The notes under the pieces are model-generated. The model was not told the DNA's origin. It ran no database searches and saw only the letters and a program-made list of their open reading frames with translations. Position numbers and translations under genes: made by a program. This document shows positions 22,363-33,872 of a DNA stretch of 64,000 nt, piece after piece; position 1 is the first letter of the stretch; the number at the start of each line of letters is the position of its first letter. Origin of the DNA: Gliomastix tumulicola (lineage: Eukaryota; Ascomycota; Sordariomycetes; Hypocreales; Bionectriaceae); the NCBI GenBank assembly GCA_001599755.1, contig BCHX01000001.1, positions 6,882,001 through 6,946,000 of the forward strand. The letters are read 5' to 3'.

Positions 22363-24451
22363 TCATATAATAGAGAGCTGGCTTGCCACCAGTTCGGCCG
22401 TGTTCCCGACAGTATCAACGTGCTTCAGGTCACCACACCTCTGACGAATCAAGCCCAAAACGGCCTCAGAAAAACTCTTGTTCTTCATCAGACCTCCTGT
22501 AAGAGCCAGTCCCGTGGTCGAAAAATCTATCCTCTGCGTCTCTGCGAGGAGGATGACCATCTCAGCCAGCTCTGCAGCAGCTGTGTCGGCAATCTTGCGG
22601 GACTCAGTATCGCCATCAGCTGCTAGCCCCAAGACATGCTGTGCAAATGACGCTATGTGGCTTGTTTTCGAGAGATCCTGCCCTCTTTCTGGCTCTTTCA
22701 CCAAGAGTGGTAGTGATAGTACCGAGCTCAGCAAATCGGTCCCCGAAGAGTTGTCCCCTTGGAAGTGTTGCACCACAGCGCGACATAACCGAGATGGCTC
22801 TTCCGATTCCAAGCCAGCCGACTTGCGCAGCTTCTGCCGTTCGTAAAAGCCCAGCGCTTTTCTGATGGCTTCCCGGCCGATCGCGTATCCAGAACCATCA
22901 TCTCCCAATAGATGGCCCCAGCCACCGACACGTCCCGACTGACGGAACTGCGAGTTCTTGTCTCGTTTGTAGGCCATGACAATCGAACCTGTGCCCGCCA
23001 AGAGGACAATAAGGTTTTGAACGTCATGTTTCGACTCAGCCGTCGCTGTGAGGAGATGTACGTCGTCCGTGACCCTGAGACCTTCGTTGATACGTGTTCG
23101 AAATAGAGCCTCCAGTGATTTGTCGATCGATGATGCTAGAGCGGGGCGGCTATATCCTGCTATCCCGATTCGAATAGATTGGAACTTGATGTCCTGGAAG
23201 CGACGGCCGCTTGCGTCGGGGTGATTGTCAACAGCCAGCTGGACTGCCTGTGAAATCGACGCTACAGCGCCGTCCACGCCAATTGTAGATCTAGACACTG
23301 TCAGGGTGTACACACCAAGGAAATATCTTCTGCTAGCCAACTCACGGATTGCACGGTCCTGCTCGACCAGCTCCCTTGCTTCCGTCTCTGGACATGACGA
23401 CAGCCTTGCAGCCCGAGCCGCCAGCGTCAACGCACAACACGAGCTCAGGCGCAGTACCGTTTACAGGGAGTGCCGCCTCTTCCAGAGCCCGAGAGAGCAC
23501 CCCTCGGCTCTTCGTCAGTCTCTCGAGTGCGTCTTCGACAGGAGCTCTGAGCTTGGCTACGACGGCTGCGAGTTTGACGCTCCCAGCGCACTGGTCAAGG
23601 ATTTCGTCAAGTTGATCGTCCGAGAGCTTAGAAGCATCACCAGCTACGGTGCGCAGGATATTCCTCGCCCGAACCCTGAGCTTGTCGTTCGTCGCCTTGA
23701 CATCGATCATCTGTCTCTGTTAGGCTTCAGCTCTGAATAGTTGGGGGTCGTGACTAACCAAGTTGCCGTACGTCTTGCCCAGCTTGATCATGACGCCCGT
23801 GCTGACCATGTTCAGGACCATCTTCGTTGCTGTACCAGCCTTCATCCTCGTGCTCCCCGTGACCGCCTCAGGACCTGTGACCGGTGCGATGACATAGTCT
23901 GCAGCGCCCTCCTCTTGCACAGCTGACGGTTCCACGCAGACGAGGCCTACAGTCGTGCACCGCAAAGATTTGGCATGCGCAAGCCCACCCAACACATACG
24001 GCGTCCGGCCAGAAGCAGCAACGCCAATCAAGGAGTCAACCTCGGGATCCAAGCCATACGGAGCTAGATCCGCTGCTGCTCCAGACCGATCGTCCTCAGC
24101 ACCCTCAATAGCATTTCGAAGGGCTGTATCGCCACCTGCAATGAGACCAATAAACTGCCCCGGCGGCGCGGAAAACGTAGGTGGAAGCTCAGAAGCGTCG
24201 AGGACTCCAAGCCTCCCGCTCGTCCCAGCTCCGATATAAAACACCCGGCCACCGCGTCTCACCCGCTCAGTCAACACATCGATAACCTGCGCAATAACAG
24301 AGATCTGCGTCTGCACAGCCTTGGCCACCGAGGCATCCTGGTCGTTGAGGATGCGGCACAGCTCCGTCGTCGAAGCGTCATCGATACCCGCGCTCTGAGG
24401 ATTGCGAGCCTCGGTCTGGAGGACAGTGAGGTCGATGGGCTTCGAGGACAT
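22363..24451 (-). CDS. fused N-acetylmuramic acid 6-phosphate etherase and N-acetylglucosamine kinase
   Basis: Three exons (24451-23759, 23710-23346, 23290-22363) give 661 residues. Residues 1 to ~300 are a MurQ-type SIS domain: GAGTSGRLGVLDASELPPTF (74-93), NAIEGAEDD and the signature TGSTRMKAGTATKMVLN (198-214). In bacterial MurQ the ELPPTF and EGAED segments carry the catalytic acids. Residues ~318-661 are a BadF/NAGK-type kinase: phosphate motif CVDAGGSGCK (324-333), AGPCNP, LAGTGSI, WGHLLGDDGSG and TGGLMKN. Together they would cleave the lactyl ether of MurNAc-6-P and phosphorylate GlcNAc-like sugars in the cytosol. The second intron falls inside the kinase and both introns keep phase, so this is one gene. 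Fungi make no peptidoglycan, so the substrate probably comes from outside. Confidence 0.88.
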
Positions 24452-25227
24452 GGTAAGATGGGGGCGGTACGCTATAAGATGGACGTGTTCATCGTTGAGG
24501 GATAGGCATGCAGCTATATTTGGGGTGAAAGGGCTCAGACACGAGCGGCTGTCAGCACGGGGGAACTTTTTTAGTTCTCACCTGCCGGATACGAGGGCGA
24601 TCACAGGGTCCGATGTAACGTGCAGGATACACGGATGTCGGAGTTCGGGAGCAGAAACTGTTCGTCCTCTGGTCGAGCTTGAAAAGAGTTCAAGTGACAC
24701 TTTCCCATGGAAACCCGATGAGGTCCATGGAGGGGCCGAACAAAGATCGGGTTATCCGCAGGCCTTATCGAGAACATCGGAGGCATAATAGCGTCGTCCG
24801 GCCTTAACAAAACCTCGGGAAACCCGCTGCTGCATTCCTATCTTTCCCCGCAGCCCCCAAAACGACAGCGGATAACGCGAGCACTACGAGGCCTTCAACA
24901 TTGCGCTACCCATAGTAAGAAGGTCCTTCCGTCGGGCACGGCTCAAAGCGGCCATTGATCAGACGATGCTTCACTGATCGGCAGTGCGCTTGGGCGGTAT
25001 GGGAGGGGTATCTCACGACCTATCACGAGGCCCGGAATGCAGCTTGTCCCCCGGCCTGCACGCTCGGGCCTATTCCTGGGGGATGGATACGTTGCAACGC
25101 CGCCGCTTCGTGTTATCTCGCGTGCCCACACGGGGGATGGGCTGATATCGCACTATAAAGGGCAAAGGGATGTCCACCTCCCGAGGGCCCGGTCGTGAAG
25201 ATCAACGCAAGACAGTAGTATCGCACG
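24452..25227. promoter_or_regulatory. divergent promoter region between the etherase-kinase and the permease
   Basis: A 776-base GC-rich interval has no gene. It holds the 5' ends of two oppositely oriented genes, so shared control is possible. A TATA-like TATAAAG lies on the permease side. Confidence 0.45.
25154..25160 (+). promoter_or_regulatory. TATA-like box (TATAAAG)
   Basis: TATAAAG lies 74 bases before the permease ATG, a usual distance for a fungal core promoter. Confidence 0.5.
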
Positions 25228-26703
25228 ATGTCTCAGTCGATTGAATTGGAGAGCTCACGGCAGGACGACCGGCATGCGTCCGCCGTGCCTGAACCGTCGT
25301 CCAAGATCGTCCGCTTCTACGCTCATCCGTGGACGCAAATCATCCTCATCAGCCTCATCTGCTTCTGCCTCCCCGGCGTACGTCACACTCACACCCCATC
25401 TCATCGTTCTCCCAGCTGACCAACCCAGATGTACAATGCCTTGACAGGCCTCGGAGGCTCCGGCCAGGTCGACTCAACCGTCGCAGCCAACGCCAACGTT
25501 GCTCTGCTGTCCACCACCGCCGGCACCGCCCTCTTCATCGTCGGCCCCATCTTCTCCTGGGTCGGCCCGCGCATCTGCTTCCTCATCGGCGGCTGGACGT
25601 ACGCCCTCTACAGCGGCAGCCTGCTCAACTTCAACCACCACGAGCACAGCGGCGCCTTCGTCATCACGGCGGGAGCGATCCTCGGCGTGGGTGCCTCCTT
25701 CATCTGGATCGTCCAGGGCGCCATCATGACGACGTACGTCGATGAGTCGCAGAAGGGGCGTGCCATTGCTGCCTTCTGGGTCATCTTCAACCTCGGTGGC
25801 GGGATCGGTGCTCTTGCGTCGTTTGGGCTGAACTTCAAGTCTAGCTCTGGCACTGTCACTGACTCGACGTATATCGCGCTCATGGCCATCATGCTCTTCG
25901 GCTGGTTGCTCGGACTGGGCATCTGCTCCCCGTCGCGTATCCGTCTCGCACAGCTGCACAATGCCGTTGAGAAGACGGAGACACACTCGATCCGCGGATC
26001 CCTTGAGCTTGCGACGCGCACGCTTCTGAGATGGCGTGTCGCCTGCATGATCCCGCTCTTCTTCTCGGCAAACGTCTTCTACAGCTACCAGCAGAACAAC
26101 GTCAACGGGCTGACCTTCAACATCCGCACGCGCTCTCTGAACAGTGCGCTGTACTGGATGGCGCAGATGCTCGGCGGCCTGCTCATCGGCTTCATCCTGG
26201 ATGTGCCGTGGCTCGACCGCCCGGGACGGGCAAGGCTGGGCTGGGCCGTCGTCTTCGTGGCAGGCATGGCCATCTGGGGAGGAGGCTACGCCTTTGAAAT
26301 GTGGCAGGAGGACCGCATGGCCCGTGGACTGAAGCAGGACATCGACTACACGGACAATGACATCTCGGTCGGCCCAATCTTCCTGTACATCTTCTACGGG
26401 GCGTTTGATGCACTCTGGCAGGGCTATGCCTACTGGCTGATTGGGACCGAGTCGAACAGCTCGGCGAGGGCGGCTGTGCTCGTCGGCGCGTACAAGACGT
26501 TCCAGGCAACGGGCGGTGCCATGGCTTGGAGGGTGAATGCACTGGGCACGAGTGGCCGGGCGCAGCTGGGCATGAACTGGGGACTTTGTGCGGGAGCGCT
26601 GGTCATTGCTTTGCCTACTGTTTGGACTGTGTCCAAGCACACGACGGCGGAGGATGAAGCTGGATATAAGGAGCCTGTTGAGCAGAAGACGGTCGAGCCT
26701 TGA
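25228..26703 (+). CDS. UNC93-like major facilitator permease
   Basis: Two exons (25228-25377, 25429-26703) give 474 residues. After a polar N-terminus (about 30 residues) there are roughly 11-12 hydrophobic helices. The UNC93 marks are present: ICFCLPGMYNALTGLGGSGQ at helix 1 (the intron falls after CLPG) and later AAFWVIFNLGGGIGALASFG. Fungal members of this MFS branch are plasma membrane proteins of mostly unknown cargo. The C-terminus is a short charged tail. The gene is divergent from the MurQ-NAGK fusion, which makes amino sugars or muropeptide pieces a candidate cargo; that link is inference only. Confidence 0.88.
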
Positions 26704-27474
26704 TAAGACAAGACGACGGAGACGAGATGCTCAGATACAGTAGCAAGAGGAGAGAATGCCATTGGTCGAGAATGTTTCCCATGTGGCACACCCAATGACG
26801 ACGGTCTAGACGCCGTTCAAGGCTGTGCCCTCGCCACAGACATCCTAATATGGCAACAGTGACACAACGATCTAAATCTCCCCTTCAGATATCCGAGCGT
26901 GAGCACAGAGTTCCCGCCATCTCGGGACAGCTACAGCCACTTTCACCCTTTAGCCAGGGAATAGCGACACTCTATAATCCCTGCAACTCTCAGCATCTCG
27001 ACCTCCAGTCGCCACATGATCCTGCCTAATACTGTTTCGTTACGTATCCCGATAGTGTGAAGTGAGCCGTCAGTTCGTCAAAGTGATGACATACCACACA
27101 ATATGCCGCAAATAGACTTCGACCGGCGCTCACAGACTCAGACCCCAATCTCGATACCCGCGAGCTAGTGATCGCTAATGACGACCGTTGGGAAAAGTCT
27201 GCCCTCGTGAGCCGTTGACGGCTCGTCTTTAGGGGGGGGCGCCGCGTGGCGAGCGTCTGCTTTTCGTCGTAGCTACACGAGGGGGAGATCTGGCGATATG
27301 GGTGTTTGACAATACTTTTATCAATTGAAATTCAAGACGGGATACCATTTAAAGGCGCATCTGGGGTATTGGAAGGGGCTGCGGCATTGAAGCATCTTCA
27401 TCTCACAGACACCCTTGCGTGCTGATCACAAGATGGACGGCTACCTCAGCTGGCTCCCCTGACTGTGGCAAAGC
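26704..27474. other. intergenic region
   Basis: I see no gene. A G-run lies near 27232-27239. The last 200 bases form the promoter and leader of the phosphoesterase. Confidence 0.4.
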
Positions 27475-28906
27475 ATGAGCTTGACAGTCACGATGAAGGA
27501 CACTCTGACAGCCATCTTGATCTACCTGTTCCTGATAGCCTCGGTGGTCACCTCACCCACGGCCCAGGGAGGCGGCAGGTTCTCAAGAGCGAGCACATAC
27601 GACCAGCCCTCGAATGTGACCGGGAGGGCCTTCAACCGCTTCGTTCAGATATGGCTTGAGAATGCCGGCTTCCAGGTGAGATTCTCACTGTCCCAGCGCA
27701 GTATTTCCTCTCTAACAGTGAATCAGAATGCATCAAAGAACAGCGACATGCAATGGCTCGCCAGTCAGGGCATCATCCTTACAAACTCTTACGCCAGTCC
27801 GTCCCCTACCCTCTCCCCCCTCTCACACCCCCATACTCACATATCCCACAGTCTCCCACCCCTCGCAGCCCAACTACATCGCCTCCGTCAGCGGCGAGAC
27901 CTTCGGCCTCCAGAACGACAAGGACAACAACATCCCCTCCTTCATCGCCACCGTCGTCGACCTCCTCGACACCAGGAACATCTCCTGGGCCGAGTACCTC
28001 GAGGACTACCAGGGCGACCCGACCAAGTCCACCCAAGGTCTCTACGCCCGCAAGCACAACCCTTTAGCCTCGTACGAGAGCGTGAGCGGCAATAGCACCC
28101 GCACGGCCAACTTCAAGAGCTTCGTCGACTTTGACAGCGACTTGTCGGCGAGGCGGCTGCCGCAGTGGATGGTCGTCGTGCCGAATACGCGGAATGACGG
28201 GCATGATACGGGGTTGGCGTTTGGGGCGCAGTGGCTGAGGGGGTGGCTGGGGCCGTTGTTGAAGGATGAGTATTTCTTCAATGAGACGCTCATCGTGGTC
28301 ACGTTTGACGAGGCGGAGCCGGAGGATGCCATCAACCATATCGACACTGTGATTCTTGGAGGCGCCGTGCCGCCGTCTGCACGCGGGACGACGACGACCA
28401 TGTACTTCAACCACTATTCCGCCCTGTCCACCGTCTCTGTGAACTGGGATCTGCCCTCCCTCGGCCGCTGGGACTGCGCCGCCAACGTGTTCCCTCCCGT
28501 CGCCGAGAAGGCCAACTACACCAACACGGACATCGTCTACGGGAGCATGAAGTGGGACGCCTCGTACCCCGGCCCCCTCAACCGCGAGGCCGAGACGCTC
28601 CCGGGCTTCTGGCCGTACCCGGAGACGGTGGCGCACTGCGCCGCGAACAAGGGCGTGCTGCCCGCGGTCATCGACCACTGGGGCCGGTCGACGGGGACCT
28701 ACAACTACACGAGCGTGTATCCGTACAACAACGGCTTCAGCCAGACGATGGGGTCGGTGCCGGCGATCGGGGTGAATGACGTCGGGGACAGTCCGACGGA
28801 CGAGACGCCGGCGAACGACGGCAGCGGCCCGTTGAGGGTGTTGAGCGTTTTCGATGTGTCGTTGATGCTGTTCTGCGTGGCGCTGGTGCACGTATTGTTT
28901 GGCTGA
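27475..28906 (+). CDS. secreted, GPI-anchored phosphoesterase (acid phosphatase family)
   Basis: Three exons (27475-27675, 27727-27796, 27852-28906) give 441 residues. The N-terminus has a hydrophobic signal segment (residues ~9-26). The core begins with FVQIWLENAGFQ (the metal-binding Asn/Glu start of the family), then SHPSQPNYIASVSG, which carries the His/Ser/Asn active-site motif, and later LIVVTFDEAEPEDA, the metal-binding Asp/Glu region. A final hydrophobic helix (VSLMLFCVALVHVLFG), preceded by a Gly/Ser/Asn-rich linker, suggests a GPI anchor. This is the phosphoesterase superfamily that includes fungal acid phosphatases and bacterial phospholipase C. It probably releases phosphate at the cell wall; exact substrate unknown. 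Many N-glycosylation sequons are present. Confidence 0.85.
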
Positions 28907-29129
28907 GGGATATGGGACGTCCTGGAGCAGCTGGCTAAGTACCAAGGTAGCAGTAATGGTAGTAATTCCATGAGTTGATTCAATTCACCTACGTACTTAT
29001 TCAGTTTTTATACCAAACGCCACGCTCAAAATATACAAAATCCAGCAATGTTCCTTTTCAAACAGCCCCTCACATGTGGGTGCTTTCCAGTCTCTCCATC
29101 GTCTCACCCAAGCCAACAGTCAGCTCACC

Positions 29130-30770
29130 CTACTCTTGCTTCTCTTCCGGCTTGGGCTTCTTACGGACCAAGCCGGTGCCGAGGACATTGATCGCGCCAT
29201 TGATTCCCTCCGATGAAGACACGTTGCGCTTCCGCTTGACGAGCCCCGTGAGGTTGTTCACCTTGGGCGCCGGAGCATCGCCAGAAGCGGCCTCCTTCGT
29301 CTCCGTGACAGCCACCTCTCTCGTACCAGTGACGGCGTATCCCCACGAAGCGCCCATGCCCACCTCGCCCAGCCACCGACGCGTGCTCCCCGCAGCCTTG
29401 TCCAGCGTGGAGAAGTCCAGGTGAAGCAGCAGCTCGTGGATGCGCTTGTAGTCCGTCTCGCTGAAGATGCGCTCCCCCCGGCCCGCCGGCGTCCACGAGT
29501 AGTACGCCGTAGACTCGGCCTGGTCGAGCAGGTAGTTGCGCAGCGCAGTCTTCACCCTCGGAGCCCGCGCCTTGACAGGTCCACTGGGCCACCTGCGCTT
29601 CCTCTGCGTCGTCTTCTTCTTCTTCTTCTTCTCCTTTTCCTTCGGCTCTGCCTTGGACGTCGCGTCCGGTGCTGTCTCATCTTCCACCAGACTCTTCGGC
29701 TCGCCCGCCTTGGGGAACAGCTTGCGGGGCGTCGTCGTAGGTGTAACGTTGATCGTGCGGTTCGCCTTGGGCGTCCGGAGTAGCACAGCCGTCTGGCTCT
29801 CGGGGTGGGCCGGCGGCGCGTCCTCCTTGTCCTCGTCGTCGAACACGAGCCATATGAAGCCCGTCATGCGCCCGCTCGAGCACTCCTGCCGGTACGCCAT
29901 CATCTCCCAGAACATGTCCAGCGTCTTGACCGTCTTCCAGCTGCCCGTCGTACGAAACAGCCCGGACTGCATGGCCTCCTCGTCCAGCTCGTCGCGGAAC
30001 CGCGACTTGGGATCGTCGGGAAAGCGCGGGATGAGGCACCGCGGCGGCACCCAGTCGTACTCGCGCGCGTACCGCGAGATGCGGTCCAGCGGGTGGCCCT
30101 GCACCCAGCGACCCGAGGTGTCGGCGCCACGGGGCACGTACGCGCGCGTGTCGTGCTCGTCCAGCCCGGGGACGACGATGTACCCCCTCGCGTCCTTCTC
30201 CCGCACGAGGATCGGGTCCAGCACGCGGCACCACCACCTCACGAGGCCCCGGTCGTCGAGCACATGCTTGTCCTTGTTGTCGACGCTCCCCGGGAAGAGG
30301 TACTGCGCCTGGGCGCGGGCAAACAGGTTGACGATGAGCTGCACGCCCTCGCGCTGGCGCCTCTCGACCAGGAAGCCCACGAACGCGGCGCAGATCTCGC
30401 GGATGGGACTCGGCGTGCCGCGGGGCAGCTTCAGCAGGTGCAGGTAGCCCGTCGAGTCGGCCTTGGCCACGAAGATGGTCGTGGTGCGCGAGGTCGTGAA
30501 GATGAACACTTCGATCCCGAGGACGAGGACCCTTCTAGGGGCCTGGCCTTCTTTTTCGTTGTTCTCCTTCGTCCGGGGCTTCTCGTCAACGCAGGCGGCG
30601 AGGAAGTGCTTCTCGCAGTACGTGCGGTCGGGTCGCTCGTTCGGGGGCGGGGCGTAGAGGGGAGGGCATCGTGTCGGCGGTGTCGAGAGGTGGAAGATGT
30701 CGAAATGGTGGTCTTTAGGGAGGACGTCGGCGAGGAGCGTTTGGAGAGTCTTGTTCGCGGGGGCAGTCAT
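29130..30770 (-). CDS. rtt109: histone H3 acetyltransferase Rtt109 (KAT11)
   Basis: A single exon encodes 546 residues from the ATG at 30770. The frame extends 23 codons further without an ATG. The Rtt109/p300-like fold is seen in GYLHLLKLPRGTPSPIREIC, the helix LVERRQREGVQLIVNLFARA, QAQYLFPGSVDNKDKHVLDD and RGLVRWWCRVLDPIL. A basic low-complexity insert (Lys run encoded at ~29611-29640) and a C-terminal Lys/Arg-rich tail fit nuclear localisation. In yeast the enzyme acetylates H3 K56 (and K9) with the chaperones Asf1 and Vps75 during DNA replication and repair. The gene is divergent from mL57 and looks like an ordinary conserved housekeeping gene. Confidence 0.93.
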   Translation of the reverse strand: MTAPANKTLQTLLADVLPKDHHFDIFHLSTPPTRCPPLYAPPPNERPDRTYCEKHFLAACVDEKPRTKENNEKEGQAPRRVLVLGIEVFIFTTSRTTTIFVAKADSTGYLHLLKLPRGTPSPIREICAAFVGFLVERRQREGVQLIVNLFARAQAQYLFPGSVDNKDKHVLDDRGLVRWWCRVLDPILVREKDARGYIVVPGLDEHDTRAYVPRGADTSGRWVQGHPLDRISRYAREYDWVPPRCLIPRFPDDPKSRFRDELDEEAMQSGLFRTTGSWKTVKTLDMFWEMMAYRQECSSGRMTGFIWLVFDDEDKEDAPPAHPESQTAVLLRTPKANRTINVTPTTTPRKLFPKAGEPKSLVEDETAPDATSKAEPKEKEKKKKKKTTQRKRRWPSGPVKARAPRVKTALRNYLLDQAESTAYYSWTPAGRGERIFSETDYKRIHELLLHLDFSTLDKAAGSTRRWLGEVGMGASWGYAVTGTREVAVTETKEAASGDAPAPKVNNLTGLVKRKRNVSSSEGINGAINVLGTGLVRKKPKPEEKQE

Positions 30771-31598
30771 CGTGTTCGCGAGTTCGGCGCGGGACGCGTC
30801 GGGGGGGAGGTCGTAGCGAGGTTTTCGAGCAAGGAGCAAGGCAGAAGGTGCGAATCAAGACATGAGAAGCTGTCAAACGATGCAGCAAGCGTCCAAAAGG
30901 GTCATTTCAAGCCAATTGACCAAAGAGTATCCCAAGACACCGTCAATGTGCAGTCGAGGGAGAGCGAGGCTGGCAGAAGGTACATGCCGTTTGTACATAT
31001 GCAAGTTTTAGTGGGGCCACCACCAACGATTCTGGCCGCTTCAAGACAGCTTTCGAGGGCTTCAGTTGCTGCTCTCTAGCGGGGAAAATGAGTTACCCTT
31101 CCTATTAGATGAGATTCTGCCTATATGAATTGCAATTGCATTTTAGCTGTAAGAGAAATCATATACAGCCCTCATTTGCATATAATGAACGGTGTCACAT
31201 TTGAGCGTCGGGTGCGGTCGATGGACTCTTCTGAGCTCCTGACAATATAGCAGCCGAAGCTATAAGCACAGCCCCAGAAGCCATCAACCCTATATACTGA
31301 AAAGACTATGACCTATCGGGAGAAATACCAGTCCTAACACTTTAATGAGAACGCCAAACCATAAGAACTACGAGCTTTTCGTCCAATATTCGTCGTTTAG
31401 CAACTGCTGTCTAGGGTAGCTGTGGACAGCTCCCGTCTGGTGGAAGGCAGCGCCCCACCGCCCCACTGAACCTTGTCATACCACACGTGACCTCGAGAAA
31501 ATGTTCGCGATGCTGCAATCAGTCCATCGCCAAACCAGCATCACCCCCAATCCACGACCGATTTCAACCACAACACGACAAACACCCTCCCTACGACG
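30771..31598. other. divergent intergenic region
   Basis: This lies between Rtt109 and mL57. The part near 31080-31400 is AT-rich. No gene or known element was seen. Confidence 0.4.
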
Positions 31599-32517
31599 AT
31601 GGCCCTGCAGCCCTGCCGCTCGGGCCTGGCCAGAGGCCGCCAAATCCTCCGCAGCACCACCCCGTCCCTCCGAGCCTACTACTCCGCCGAGGCCTCAGCA
31701 CCCTCCTCCTCGCACGCGACGCCCCCGTCCCAGAGCCACCACGACGACAACGAGCATGTGCCGCGGTGGAGGGAGACGCCCGCGGGCATGAGGGCGCCCG
31801 TCCCGATGGACTTTGCCAAGAAGGCCAAGAACAAGATCTGGGTGTCCAACGACAGCCCGCACGTCCTCGACACTATGTACAACCGGCTGCTGGGACCGGG
31901 GGGCAGCAAGATGCTCCCGGAGGAGCTGAAGTGGCTCGCCGTCACGCATAAGAGTTTTGATCAGGGGAGGAGAGGCTTTAATGACAGGCTGGCGCTGGTT
32001 GGTAGGTCGCCTGACGAGGAGAAAAGTTTGGTTTGGAGTAGATGCTGACGAGAGAAACAAGGCCGGACGATCCTGACGATGGAGACGACCAAGGCGATCA
32101 TTAGCAAAAACCCGATGGAGGGCGCGCAGGTGGCCGACGAGCACGCCGGCAGGAGGAAACCCTTCGTGCACGAGCGGTTGACGCCCGTCGATAACCTGAA
32201 TGCCCAGGGCTTCAAGGACGTGGCGGGCAAGGAGCAGATGTTCGATCTGGCGCAGCGCGTCGGCCTGATCAAGGTGCTACGGTGGAAGCCCCGACTGGTA
32301 TGTCACAGTCCCCCCATACTACAGCGAATTGACAATATACTGACTCCCTCCCCCCCCTCAGCCTGAGAACCTGTCCGCGTCCGGTGTCGAGGTCGTCATG
32401 AACAGCGCCATCTTCGCCATCATCGGCGCCATCACCCTGCAGCACGGCGCCGCCGTCGCGTCCAAGATTGTGAGGGAACGATTCATGCCCGGGTTCGAGG
32501 ACGAGGTGGTTGTGTAA
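31599..32517 (+). CDS. mrpl15: mitochondrial large-subunit ribosomal protein mL57 (RNase III-like)
   Basis: Three exons (31599-32001, 32062-32297, 32362-32517) give 264 residues. The N-terminus is Arg-, Ser- and Ala-rich and lacks acidic residues for ~25 positions, as in a mitochondrial presequence. The body is a degenerate RNase III fold: LPEELKWLAVTHKSFDQGRR, then LALVGRTIL in place of the catalytic ERLEFLGDAVL motif, and a late VVMNSAIFAIIGAITLQHG. The missing acidic residues mean no nuclease activity, as known for yeast Mrpl15, where the fold serves a structural role in the mitoribosome. Confidence 0.88.
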
Positions 32518-32530
32518 TAATTCGAGTAAT

Positions 32531-32562
32531 CGGTCGGTCGGTCGGTCGGGCGGGCGGGCGGG
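32531..32562 (+). repeat. CGGT/CGGG tandem tetranucleotides
   Basis: About four CGGT units run directly into four CGGG units in the 3' flank of mL57. It is a simple-sequence tract with no evident role. Confidence 0.8.
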
Positions 32563-32641
32563 AGCCAAAAAATATTGTACTTATATATGTTGTATTATTC
32601 TATACATGATGCAGGCACCTTGAATCAATCCATGTTCAATG

Positions 32642-32661
32642 CTGTCTGTCTGTCTGTCTGT
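32642..32661 (+). repeat. CTGT tandem repeat
   Basis: About five CTGT units lie in the 311-base interval between mL57 and the alpha/beta hydrolase. The interval holds no gene that I can see. Confidence 0.75.
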
Positions 32662-32828
32662 GATTGGCCTGCCGTTTGCCTCGTATCGGGCACGTGTAGC
32701 CCTGAACCCCTGGATCTGCCATATTGCCGATCCGTGTCTAGCTCCCAGTATCGCTATCAAAAAAAATACATGCACGTATTACGCTGTTATGCTAAAATCA
32801 AAGTCGCCTCCCGTCCCGCTGCTACTCC

Positions 32829-33872
32829 TCAACTGCAACCATTTGTAGGTTTCGGCCCGTACTTGCGGACCATGTCCAGTATGGCGTCTTCTGTCTCCAG
32901 GGGGTTGGTCGCGTTGAGGTAGTGGTTCCCCTTCTCGATGAGCGTCAGCTTCGCCTCTGGAGACGATGTGAAGTACTTGATATGTGCTACAGCAAGCGGC
33001 GGGTGAAAAGCTGTGTCATCAAGTCCCTGTCCCTCGTCAGTCTCACGGAGCCCGCGTCCCCAGATCCATGACACACTCACATGCAGCCAGTGCACCGGAC
33101 ACCGCACGTCCCTCAGCCGCGGCAGCAGCCCGTCCCTCCAGAGCAGATTCACCAGCGCCATGCGCAGCTTCCGCCGCCCGGCCTCGCCGCGGTACACGCG
33201 CCGCTGCGTCGCGTCCCAGAAGGCGAGGCTCTCGGGCGTCGAGACGGCGCCGAAGCCGACGGTGGCCACCATGTCGCGCCACTGCTTGTGCGGCTCGAAC
33301 TCGGGCTGGCCCGAGGGGGTCGGGACGGACCAGGCCTCGTGGAAGGGCGACAGCACGGGCTCCGGGTCCCAGGAGCCGATGGCGCGGGCTGCGTTGGACT
33401 CGTAGTCCATGGACGTGCCGAGGGGGAGGAGGCCCAGGATCTGACAAAGTCAGTGTTTCCGCCAGTCTATAAGAGAAGGAAGAAAAGAAAAAGAAAAAAA
33501 AAGTCATACTCTGTCCGGGGCGAGCAGCGCCATCCTCGTGACGATCCAGCCGCCCATGCTCGTCCCCAGCGCAAACGCGCGCTCGACGCCCAGCGCCGTC
33601 ATGACCTGCAGGATCATCGTCGCCGAGTCCCACGCCGTGAACTGCTCGCCGCCGCCGCGCAGCACCGTCTCCCCGTGGCCGAGCGGCTCGACCGCCAGCA
33701 GGTTGACGGCGCCTGCCAGCCGCGCGCTCGCAAACTGCGGCTCGTACAGCGCCGTCGTCGTGCACATGGCATTCACGAGCACGACCGTCGGCTTTGCGGG
33801 GTCGAGCGCATCGTTGGACAGGCGGTAGCCCGCGGTGATGCCGCCCAGATGCGGTACGTCGACGGTCGGCAT
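32829..33872 (-). CDS. alpha/beta hydrolase
   Basis: Three exons (33872-33510, 33440-33081, 33032-32829) give 308 residues. The oxyanion strand reads VVLVNAMCTT, the nucleophile elbow GTSMGG (catalytic Ser), with a later GQGLDD acidic region and the catalytic-His segment EKGNHYLNATNP near the end. No signal peptide is present, so the protein is probably cytosolic. The fold is like proline iminopeptidase or homoserine acetyltransferase-related hydrolases; the substrate is unknown. Intron 1 has a long pyrimidine tract, and intron 2 (48 nt) follows HWLH, so the GQGLDD loop is created by splicing. It is convergent with mL57. Confidence 0.85.

Noticed and set aside
25474..26640. Long minus-strand frame (388 residues) opposite the UNC93-like permease
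   Set aside because: It is charged low-complexity text without any domain and is fully contained in the permease exon.
28064..28945. Long minus-strand frame (293 residues) opposite the phosphoesterase
   Set aside because: It is Arg/His-rich, has no family signature and mirrors the GC-rich third positions of the real gene on the + strand.
29805..31079. Long + strand frame (424 residues) opposite Rtt109
   Set aside because: Rtt109 motifs on the minus strand are clear. The + frame is an Arg/Val/Gly-rich shadow running past the real gene's start.
32531..32661. CGGT and CTGT tandem tracts as a CRISPR-like or regulatory array
   Set aside because: They are 4-base simple repeats with no spacers; ordinary microsatellites.
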